A stretch of DNA of 44,454 nucleotides from Zygophlyctis sp. KS116 (Eukaryota > Chytridiomycota): positions 1-44,454 of the forward strand of contig BAAFSQ010000068.1 in assembly GCA_054661495.1 (NCBI GenBank), read 5' to 3'. This document shows, piece after piece, positions 11,537 through 21,100 of the stretch. A program made the translations under genes and the position numbers. How positions within the stretch are numbered: the stretch's first letter is position 1; each line of letters begins with the position of its first letter. Below the pieces are notes generated by a model. The model was given only the letters and a program-made list of their open reading frames with translations. It was not told where the DNA came from and searched no databases.

Positions 11537-13063
11537 ATGGTATGGGTGCATTGGATAAAGGAGCTTGTGAGGGACTCTGCAACTCCAATTCCTAATTCTC
11601 TTTCAATAGTCCAGCGTCAAGTCTTTGCACATTATTCGCTTGTTGAGCCAAATATTTCTAATCCCAAAGTTATATTGAGTAGTAATTCAGCATCTGATCT
11701 TGTCGCTGATCATGTATCGCCTCAAGGTAAAGTCCTGATTGGAACTGGAAATGATCCATGGGCATGGAATTATGGAGGCCATCAATTTGGATATTGGGCA
11801 GGGCAGTTGGGTGATGGGCGGGCAATCTCTATTGGACAGCTAGTTAACTCAAAGGGTGATCCGTGGGAAGTACAACTTAAAGGTATTAAGAATTGTATTT
11901 ATGAAAGGTGCGGGTCTTACTCCATTTTCTAGAGGAGCGGATGGTTATGCAGTTTTAAGATCTTCAATCAGAGAGTTTCTGGCTTCAGAGGCAATGTACC
12001 ATTTAGGTATACCTACTACAAGGGCATTGACTCTAATGGAAACTGACTCTAATGTTATCAGAGAAGAAATTGAAAAAGGTGCAGTCGTGGTACGATTGGC
12101 GCCAACTTGGATAAGATTTGGAAATTTTGAACTTTTTTATGCTAGAGATGATCTGGAGGGATTAAAGACTTTGGCAGATTTTACAATGAAGCATATCATT
12201 TTTGCTAACAGCTATTTGAATTTTTTGGAAGAGGTGATTAAGAAAACTGCCTTTATGATTGCTAAATGGCAGGCAATTGGCTTTTGTCACGGTAAGTCTT
12301 GTTTTTAAAAGTGTAAGGAGTGATGAATACAGATAATTTTTCAATAATGGGATTAACTCTGGATTATGGGCCTTATCAATTCCTGGATCAGTATGACCCA
12401 ACATATATTTGTAATAAATCTGACGAAACTGGTCGATATAGTTTTGAAAAACAACCAGATATTGGGTTTTGGAACTGTGTAAGACTGGCTACAGCTCTCG
12501 TTCCGTTGGTTAAACAGGAAACTAATGATGATCAAGTTCAACAAAAGCTACTTGATGTTCTGAAAAAATATCCAGATTATTTTGATTCTTATTATACAGA
12601 TGAAATGTTGGAAAAATTGGGACTTTATAAGAAAATGGATTCAGATATGACAGAGATTGTTTATCCTCTCTTGAATGTTTTAAAGGAGTTGAAAGTTGAT
12701 TATACTCTATTTTTTAGATATATTTCCTCCAGTTCTGGAACTAGCTTTGGAGATACATTTTTAGAAAGAATATCTAATCCTTTATTTACAGAATGGAATC
12801 TTAAATTTCAAAAACGGTTAGAAAACGAAGGCATGGATCCTAAAGAGCGATCTCAAAAAATGTTGGCAAGAAATCCACTTATAATTCCTCGAAATCATCA
12901 CTTATTGCATGTTATAAAGGAAGCAAATACAGGAAATTACACGCCTTTAGAAGAATATTGGGAGGCTTTACAAGAACCATTCTCTTCAAAATGGGATAAG
13001 TCAGTTTGGGCACAAGAACCAAGTCCTGAGAATAGTGGACTGAAATGCTCCTGTTCATCTTAA
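11537..13063 (+). CDS. SelO family protein AMPylase (cysteine form)
   Basis: Pseudokinase-fold enzyme of the SelO/YdiU family, which transfers AMP to protein hydroxyls and in eukaryotes usually works in mitochondria. 491 residues after removing introns of 25 and 26 nt. Family blocks visible: WAWNYGGHQFGYWAGQLGDG, WEVQLKGAGLTPFSRG (with the ATP-binding Lys), AVLRSSIREFLASEAM, GIPTTRAL, and the metal-binding HGVMNTDNFS (joined across the second intron) followed by GLTLDYGPYQFLDQ. The tail is KCSCSS, with Cys (TGT) where animal SelO has selenocysteine; no in-frame TGA readthrough is needed. It is nearer the bacterial length (about 480) than the 600-700 of many eukaryotic forms, and its N-terminus MVWVHWIKELVRD is only weakly presequence-like. 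Confidence 0.93.
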
Positions 13064-13090
13064 TTCTGTTAAAACCATTTAAATTTAAAT

Positions 13091-14106
13091 TTATTGGTTT
13101 CTACCAAAATTAAAAAGCCTTTTACGTCTACAATTTAAAACAGTAGAAGAGCAACCAATTTCACTAGGTAATCCTGAATTTAGAGCATCAGTATTGGAAA
13201 AGTTATTCGCAGCCAGTCTTCTGCAAAATTTAGAAAGATGCAATCTTACATATCTCTTAAGGCCTCCATACTCTGAATCGATAAAGGAATGTCTCCTGAT
13301 AATAGATTGTCATTCAAATACCTAAAATTAATCTAAACTTTGATACAAATCCTTCAAGAGCTGCAGATTTTCAATTTGGTTGGAAATAGTTCCATAAAAC
13401 CTATTTTTTGATAAATCTCTAAATATTAGACTAGATTGAAATACAAATATTGCAGATTTTTCAAATTCCAAATTTCTGAGGGAATTTCGCAATTAAGTTG
13501 ATTATTTTGTAGCAAACTAAAATTAGTCCGAATATAATATACAGCCATTCCAGATCACCAAAATATCCAATCCAAGAACCTAGAGAAGAGAAATTATTGT
13601 TTGAAAGATTCAATATATTTAGATCGGACAAAAATCCGACTTGATCTGGTAGTTCCGATAACTGATTTCCACTCAAATCTCTTATGATCAAGTAAATAAA
13701 ATCTTACAATATTTCTAAAGAAGTCAAAAACCCAATTTCTGTTGGGATTAAAGAGATCTTATTATTAAATAAAACAAGATTTCTCAAGTACACCAAGTTT
13801 GATATTACACTTGGTATCCCACCAGCCAATCTAGAGTTTGGCCATCTATAGTTATTTAATGATATCTTACACAATTTCTACAACAAAATTCATCATACTA
13901 CAAATAATCCCAGGAATCTTGCTTTGCTTATAATGGCAACATTGATCAGCCCCAACAGTTTGTGGCTCTAACGGCGTATCACCTCCCAACTCTTTCCAAA
14001 TTTCAACAACAACTGAACAATGAGATCGACCCATCGCAGCAGCAGTGCGATTTACTACAATGGCAGATGTTTCTAGTAAGAAAAGTAAATGAATTAGATA
14101 ATACAT
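13091..14106 (-). CDS. Secreted leucine-rich-repeat protein (plant receptor-like-protein style LRRs)
   Basis: 285 residues. It starts with a signal peptide (MYYLIHLLFLLETSA), then an LRR N-terminal cap with paired cysteines (SVVVEIWKELGG ... DQCCHYKQSKIPGIICS), then about eight LRRs of the 23-24 residue type (LDLSGNQLSELPDQVGFLS, LNLSNNNFSSLG, LLQNNQLNCEIPSEIWNLK, LDLSKNRFYGTI, LYLNDNLLSGDIP). It ends in a short basic tail without a membrane segment, so it is probably secreted. Six introns (13846-13870, 13681-13707, 13517-13542, 13419-13444, 13322-13346, 13221-13249) all fall in phase 2 at the same point of the repeat. Such secreted LRR proteins bind proteins or glycans at the cell surface; the partner here is unknown. 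Confidence 0.85.
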
Positions 14107-14308
14107 TAGCAATTACCAAGGGTTGGTGTGCATTCAATGACATTTGATCAGATTGTCTATTTTTGGAAAACATTCCATGTCGCTATTACTACATAGTTTG
14201 AATATAATTCCTTTGATCAGTATTGACAATGGCTGAGTAATCTCTAAAGAACGCGAAATCCGTCCGATTAGCCACTTTCGCGTTCTAAAACAATCCATTG
14301 AACTTGAA
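14107..14308. promoter_or_regulatory. Divergent promoter region, LRR protein / dockerin-like protein
   Basis: 202 bp shared by two divergent genes for secreted proteins. It contains a perfect inverted repeat of AGAACGCGAAA (listed separately). An open frame crosses it on the minus strand but has no protein character. Confidence 0.45.
14248..14286. repeat. Perfect inverted repeat with E2F/MBF-like core
   Basis: AGAACGCGAAA at 14248-14258 is mirrored exactly by TTTCGCGTTCT at 14276-14286, with a 17-nt spacer. The core ACGCGAAA resembles E2F/DP and yeast MBF sites, used for G1/S-timed expression. Its place between two divergent starts suggests a shared operator. Confidence 0.6.
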
Positions 14309-15248
14309 ATGATTGCATTATTAATGGTATCGAGCATGCTTTTTATGAACGTTACAGCTCCTGGAAATTGTCGAGGATTTCCATGTTGTACAAAATCCGT
14401 TAATAACCCTTCTTATGATCCGAAAGGAACAGCATATGGCTTTGAGAATGGAGAGAGTTGTGTAAGCATAGACAAACTGATTATAGGTTGTATCAAATGT
14501 GGACCGGGTATTGCCAGCAGCCCCTCCTCCAGAGCCCAGCCCGAAAGCTGCGTTAAATTTAGGTCCTGGTTCGGTTAAATCTAGCTCCAGCACTACCTCT
14601 ACGACTACCTCTACTTCTATTACATCCACTAGCTCCAGTTCTACTACTACTACTTCTTCTAGAACTACCTCTACTACTACGACGATTACCACGACTACTT
14701 CCACTACGCCTACCAGTTCAAGTGGCTCTACAACAGTAAGTAAAGTTGAGCCAACGCCAGTGGTAAATGGTCAAATTCCTTCTTTCCCAGAATTACCTCT
14801 GCCGATTGCATCGTTGGATATTACTTGTGAATCCGCTAATACTATTTTAATTGCTGATCTGGAACAATGCGCTAATGCATTGGTAAATAAGGTACAGAAT
14901 ACGATTGATGCTGCCGATAAGACCAGTGTTGAAGTTGTGGACTGCATTTGTACCAGTCATTGGAGAGTCGGATCAAAGGAAGTTGAATTATCTCTAAAAT
15001 CGTCCTGTAACGCTCCAGGAAACTTGACAAAATCAGAGTCACTGGAAATACATAATGGGTGCAGTATTTTCCCTTATAGTTACTCGTCTATTATCAATGC
15101 GGCTGGTCTATATGCACGCTTATCTAATGGAGATTTGTACTTGCCTCTAACTCAAAGATCTGGCGCAGAAATGCTTAGACCTGAATTCTTATCTTTTGGA
15201 TTTGGACTAACATGCCTTACTATTCTGTTAAAAGATATCATCATTTAA
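14309..15248 (+). CDS. Secreted CBM10/fungal-dockerin-like protein with Ser/Thr-rich stalk
   Basis: Signal peptide MIALLMVSSMLFMNVTA, then a small Cys-rich domain with CRGFPCC and later FENGESC, the layout of the CBM10/fungal-dockerin fold (C..GYPCC...G.ENG.WC). A frame change after this domain needs an intron; the best fit is 28 nt at 14490-14517, giving SAPPPEPSPK, though 31- or 34-nt alternatives in the same place also work. Next is a strongly Ser/Thr-rich stretch (14579-14738) typical of an O-glycosylated stalk, and then a C-terminal domain with about five Cys. The protein ends in a hydrophobic tail (FLSFGFGLTCLTILL) that could be a GPI-anchor signal or membrane anchor. About 303 residues. 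No catalytic domain is visible, so a wall- or substrate-binding surface protein is the likeliest role. Confidence 0.7.
14579..14738 (+). repeat. Imperfect ACT-rich microsatellite coding for Ser/Thr stalk
   Basis: Runs of ACT, TCT, AGC and ACC codons make a low-complexity tract inside the dockerin-like gene. The reverse strand is also open (Val/Glu-rich) but only as a shadow. Confidence 0.8.
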
Positions 15249-15280
15249 AAGTTTATTTTCTCAAGTTTGAATAACATAAT

Positions 15281-17134
15281 TCAACTGTTACTAAGTCTAA
15301 TTTTTATTTCCTGTCCAGTTTGAGAAACTTGTAGAATATCCTTTGTTGCTAAAACTAAAACTTATTCTTTTAGTTTTAGAAATCTTACCATGATAAAAGG
15401 CTTGAGCAGCGACAGTTTTTGTAGAATCAGGAAGTAAATCATCCAAGAAGATCTGATTGCAATCAGTGTCTTGAAATATTTCTTTCAGATAATTGTAAAA
15501 GGAAAATGTTTCTTTTTCAAGAGCAGATTGGTCAGACACTTCTGTTATCGGATCAACATCTTTTATATTAGAAATCTGGAAATTACCAAAGAAATCCTGA
15601 TCTTCTGTATATTCTTTTTCTGGAGAGCCTTCACGACTAATGTCAACTATCTCAAATTTCTTACCTGCGTTTGAACTTTACTTCATCCAAAGAAAAGGAA
15701 TCAACTGATTGTTGAGAAGATAGTTTAGATACTTTGGAAACTGTTTTTAGAAGAAATGAATTTACCAGTGGATCCTGCATGAGAATGCCAAGGAAGTCTA
15801 GATGGCGTGTCAAGACTTGCGCTATAATCACTGATTGCATTTCTAAAAAGTTCTGGCTCCATACTGATATCCTTTTTACTATCATCAGGGGGTTGCGGAA
15901 CATCGTAATCGGCAATATCTCTAAACACTTCTGGCCCCTCATCATAATTGATTTCAGCTTTGCGCTTTTTAGTTGCTGATTTATCTAAAGACTTTTTTGG
16001 AACAATTAAATCAAGAGGTATCCAAGTCTCTTTCAAATATGAACCAAGCCCTACGTTTTAGTCCGAAAATAATTTACAAATTGGAGGCTCTTGCACCTGT
16101 TCCAAACACCATTCCCAAGAAATTATTTCAATTCTTTGATGACTAAAGCCTTTAACTGTACCGCGCTGAAGCTCTGCAATTTCATCATTAGACAATGAAA
16201 TTTCAGAATCAAATTGCAGCGCTTTTCTTTTTTGTCCTCTTTCTCTCTTTTTTGGTAATGGCTCAGACTTTTTACTTAAAAGATCCTCTTGTTCCAAATT
16301 TACACTTGCTTGATCCGATTTATGCGATCCAGTGATTGCACTGAAAGGATCCTCAAACAAATCATTCATCTGTATTATTAGTACTTTAAAATATTCTTAC
16401 TATAAACGACGGACCTTCTAGGCCTGAATCTTCTGTTTTGCTAGTATCTCCAGTTATAGACTGAAATGAAAAAACATCAAACGGATCATTACCATTAGAA
16501 TCATCCAGTAATATATCCTGCCCATCATCCAACTTAATCATTTCCTCCATTGGAGATTGTGGAAGAGTTATCGATTTGTTTGTTCGCGATACAGACTTCT
16601 TCACAGTTGGGGGTGCAGTTGGTAATGATGATTCACTACTTTGAGGAATCAACATTGGCAATTTCAGCTAAAATTATATTAGAATGCATTACCTTTGTTA
16701 CATCTAAAACTAATTCCAGAGGCAGTTCAATCCCTTCTTTGAGAGTAATTTGATCTTGTCTGACCGTTTGTAGAGGCATTTCAAGATTATCAGATTGATA
16801 ATGATAATAAGTATTTTTAACTCTTAGATAAACTGAATTAACATTTGCTATATATAATTAGTAGTTTTAATATACTCAAGAAATACGTCGTTTGCGCCTC
16901 AAAGACTCTAGTCGTTCCCATCATTAAATTGCTCACTAGTCTCAAAGCCAATGGATTGGGAGGATCAGCCAAAAACTCACTGCTATAAACTCAAATTTAA
17001 ATAATACCAAGTCTTTGGAATGTTTATGGAAGAGATCTGCTTCTTATTCAACTTTCGACGTGGAAGAGTAGCTGCAAGCCTATCATTAGTCAATGCAAGT
17101 ACCAAATCACTGCTAAAGATGAATCTTGAAACAT
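15281..17134 (-). CDS. REC8: Kleisin subunit of cohesin, REC8-type
   Basis: 537 residues in ten exons; introns are 23-31 nt and one (16369 to about 16401) carries a TACTAATAA branch site. The N-terminal kleisin domain reads SSLAVIWLAATLPRRKLNKK, then INIPKTCSEFL, then NPLALRLVSNLMMGTTRV, which by eye is nearer to fission-yeast Rec8 (LALRLSSNLMIGVTRV) than to mitotic Rad21. The middle is acidic and Ser-rich, where separase and kinases act. The C-terminal winged helix is AAQAFYHVLVLATKDILQV, which binds the SMC1 head. The first exon is very short (MFQDSSLAVIW). It starts 12 bp after the TFIIB stop. REC8 is the meiotic form, so its presence suggests a sexual cycle; a divergent RAD21 remains possible. 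Confidence 0.85.
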
Positions 17135-17146
17135 TTAATAAAGGTT

Positions 17147-18163
17147 TTAATTAGGCAATTTTGAGATTGGAAGCGGCATCACTAGACCTACCGCAAGTTC
17201 ATTTCTTATTTCATATAACAACTTGTATGCATTCTTTAGTGTTGTTTCAGTACATCCAGCGATTCCAGCAATCTCTTTTGCACTTTTTGGTTCTATAGAT
17301 AAACATGATACAAAATAAAGACATGCAGCAACTAGAGTAATTGGAGATTTTCCTGCCAAAATTCCATTTTCTGTTACTGACCGTGATAAATGCAAAGTTC
17401 CCTTGATCACATCTTGTTTTAAATCTAAAGCGCTAGAGAATCTTATAACGCATGCATCTAATTCAGAGTCTGTATTTTCAACACGAGTAACAAAGATTGG
17501 TTGTAACAACTTGTAACATTTTCCAATATCTTTTTTACTAACCTTGAATAAGCAAAGAAAAGAAATACTTTTGTTAACGAACAAATTTCTTTAAAAGTTC
17601 TTGCGACCCGATGCTCTTTACAAGCAATATAGATGCATGCAGCAATAATACTTTCTACGCCTTTGCCCTTTAATAATTTTTCTTCATCAACCTGTTTGAT
17701 TAATGGTATATTTTAACCTTTTTAAAGAATTGTTTGGCGCTATCCTTTACAATCCTAGATAGCCCTATTCCATCACTCATTATATCAATTTGTTTAAATG
17801 CATTCAATAGATTCTTTTGAGCTTTTCCGACAACTTTAACTTGAGTTTTGGATAAATTCAAACTAGCACCAGAGCCCCCATCCATTTTCCCAATGATTGT
17901 TGAATCCAACTCACCTTCTAAAAGTGGGTCAGTGGATGCACCAACTCTGGAAGAGTCTTTAGCTCCGTCATCATTGGAAGCAAAATTCCTCCATTCTATA
18001 AATGATTAAAAATCTCTCAAATACCAGAACGAGTGTCAATTACTCTATTTCCCAATATTAAACCACAGGTGCCACAAATCAAATCCCCAGCTGTAAAGTC
18101 TTCCACAATGTTTGGGACAGGATCCTGACAGTCCCTGCACATTAGCCGAAGATTTAAATTCAT
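17147..18163 (-). CDS. SUA7: Transcription initiation factor TFIIB
   Basis: General RNA polymerase II factor that bridges TBP-DNA and polymerase. 311 residues, four exons with introns of 29, 26 and 26 nt. The N-terminal zinc ribbon is MCRDCQDPV ... LICGTCGLIL (CxxC-x-CxxC), followed by the B-reader region RVIDTRSEWRNFA. The first cyclin fold contains GKGVESIIAACIYIACKEH and RTFKEICSLTKVSKKDIGKC; the second contains SPITLVAACLYFVS and AGCTETTLKNAYKLLYE. It lies between Dicer (34 bp upstream) and REC8 (12 bp downstream) on the same strand. Confidence 0.96.
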
Positions 18164-18197
18164 TCTTGACAAATGATCTTAAATTCTTGGGGTTTCG

Positions 18198-21100
18198 CTA
18201 GGAGTGCGAGTGAATTATAAGGCTAGGCTCTTTTGCAATTTCTTTTGGTCCATGTCGGCATCGGCATTCTCTTTTGGAATTTTTTAGATTTTCCTTCAAG
18301 TAATCAGATGCCATTCTGCATGCTCCTCTCTTTGCATCCTTTCGTGTTTCTGCAGTACAAGTCCCAATAATTCTTGAATGAAAAGAAATGTTGCATTCAA
18401 AAATATTAAGTACTAAATCAACTTCAAATCTAAAATTAAGTTTTGAATAAATTACCTTATTTTAGTCATGGTGCATTGAAAGTCCTTGTTAATAATTGTA
18501 AGAAAGTCTGAAATAGGATTCTTGTCCAAATTACCACAATTCAAGGATCTAGAGAGTTCAAATCTTGACCACCAACGATTTATAAGTGTTTTTTCAATGA
18601 CATTATATACAGCTTGGATATTGAATCCTGAGTCTAAATATATCGCTCCAAGTAAAGCTTCATAAATATCTCCAGCAGCTTTAGGTGCACAAGTTAAATC
18701 ATCCCAAAAAAATGGTTTAAGACCGTGAATGTCGGTATTATGTTTTGGACTTGGTAAAGCTTCTAGAATCTCTATACCGTCGCTTAAAGGATGTTTTAGA
18801 CTTTGATTTGGATTTAGAATTTCAATAGATTCATCGAAAATACAATCTTCTGAACCATTATACTCTTCTTTAATAAGAGCTTCATTCACACATGATTCAA
18901 GAGTTTGATCATCAATTCCATCCAGGTCAATGACATCTCCTTCAAGGACTAAACTAATGTCAGAATTAGGGAGTTCAATAGCTTTGCTAAACTTGTTATC
19001 CGCGGTTTGATCTATCATAACCGCATCAAGTTGGATATCTTCAATTGGTTTAATTGCGGTAGTTTCATCTCTTAAAGTAGTATCTTCGAGGAGATTTGGC
19101 GCATCGATATTCATTTCTCCATTTGGGAATTCATCAAGGATCGAGTCATCATCAGAATCTTCATCAATTACAATAATTTCATCAGCAGTGGCCTTTGGAA
19201 CGGTCTCTCTTAAGCTTTCTTTCTCCACCATTTCAGTCTCAACTATTTCCTGACCAGACATTTCTTCATCTTGATTTTGAGATTGTTCTACGTCATTTTC
19301 GCTTTCTATAGGCTGATTCTGGCGCTCTAGTGCTTGGGCGACAATAGCAGAGCTTCTAAAATTCTTTTCGCCGACACTGGTCTTTATTCTTTTTCTCGGT
19401 ACCCAGCCAAGATCATTCTTTAAAATATCCAGCTTTTTCTCTAATTCAGCAGAGAATAGCATTAATGATTTAGCCAAAGGAACGCTCATATGATCTAGTT
19501 GTTTATGCAGGTCTAAAGAACATGCAACTGTCGCCAAAAATTGATTATTTACAAGAGCAGAACGATATTCAGTGAGTAAACGAGGAGTCATATCTGGATA
19601 TTTCTTGTATAGCCAATGCATGATAATATAACCTAAAATTGCATCACCTGAAAATAAATATACTATATCAAATTACCTAAATACTCCAAGCGCTGATAAC
19701 AGAATCCAACACCGTCCACATTCGGGCCCAAAGAGCTAGGATGTGTCACAGCCTCTACTGCGTAGCGATAGTCATTAAATTTGTAATCAAACTGTTCCTC
19801 GATTTTTTGGATAGTTCTTTTCATTCGATTGATATATACACGACTCTGCTGAGATTCAGATTTTCTAAAATGTTTCTTCCATACGGGTAAGTAGTCACCC
19901 AAATCAAATTTAAATTCTTCTCCTAGAAAACGATGAACGGCTGTAGCTCCTCCCCTTTCTCTTGAATCAACTATGCATGCGCCAATCACCGCTTCAACGC
20001 AATCAGCTACACATTTATCAGGCAAATATTGTGTTCTTTTACGTGAGTTAAGCGGAGGAAACCAATCAGATCGCTTCATTTTATGAAAAAGAATGGCTCC
20101 CTGTAAGTCTTGCAAAGTTCCCATTGTATGTAAATGCGTATTTCTTTCAACCGAATGCCTCGCAACTGTTAACCAGCCTTTAATTTAACTTGACAAAACA
20201 TACCTTCATGACGATTTGGATGAAGAACAAAATAATGCAAAGCCAGATGCATCTTAAGAAAACTGTCCCCAAGAGTTTCAAGCCGTTCGTAATCATATGA
20301 TATTTCAACGCAAGGGCCAGTAAGGGCGGGTCTTAAGGTTTCCAGCGTGACCGGCAGTTCCTTCTTAAAATTGGTTCCTGATTCAGACTGAATACTTCTA
20401 GGTATCCAGCCTTTTTTAACTTCTAAAACTAGCAAATTGTGGTGCAGATGATACAACATAAGCGGGAGCCTAGGAGCTTCATATCGCATAATCGACGCTG
20501 GGACGGGATGAATCGAACAAAATTGAGGAATTACAAATGTATCTGGCCGATCATGATAAATTGCTGGTACAGTGAGAAATGGAAGAATAACTGGAGCCAC
20601 GGAAAAGATTGGTTGGTTCTTGATAATATCACCCTTATATTGTAAGCGATATTTGTAGTAGTCTGCGGGAGTCTTGTGCTTCCCTAGAGAATTAATCGGA
20701 ATATCTTCTGAAAAAGGATTATACTGATTTAAAAGATCAGTTACGAAGTATCTTCGTTTGTAATGAATATGATCATACAATACCAATTCTGCGAAGTCCC
20801 GCCTTTTAAAGTCTTCAGAATTGCAAAGTTCGTTCATAGGGTTCTTTGGCTCCTTTCTCATCAATTCCAAGAGCTCCATGTCTAGCATTAGATCAGCGTC
20901 CTTTTCACCATTTTTATAGGTTATTGGGGCTATCAATAGTGTGAATTTGTCATCAATATTAAAATTACTTCGTAGGATTGATGAAAAGATATTATAATGA
21001 AATTCTTTTATCAGATCAAATTTTTCTGCAGTGACTTGGATTTTACCAGCTATAGGCCGAACGTAGGCCGAAACTTCTTCCCCTTCCATTAGAAAGCTGA

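Noticed and set aside
13030-13063. Selenocysteine in SelO
   Set aside because: The codon at the expected position is TGT (Cys) and the stop is TAA; no in-frame TGA.
14134-14337. Minus-strand 67-codon frame in the divergent promoter
   Set aside because: No recognisable protein character, it spans the palindrome, and it overlaps the start of the dockerin-like gene.
14321-14704. Val/Glu-rich minus-strand frame
   Set aside because: Antisense of the Thr/Ser microsatellite of the dockerin-like gene.
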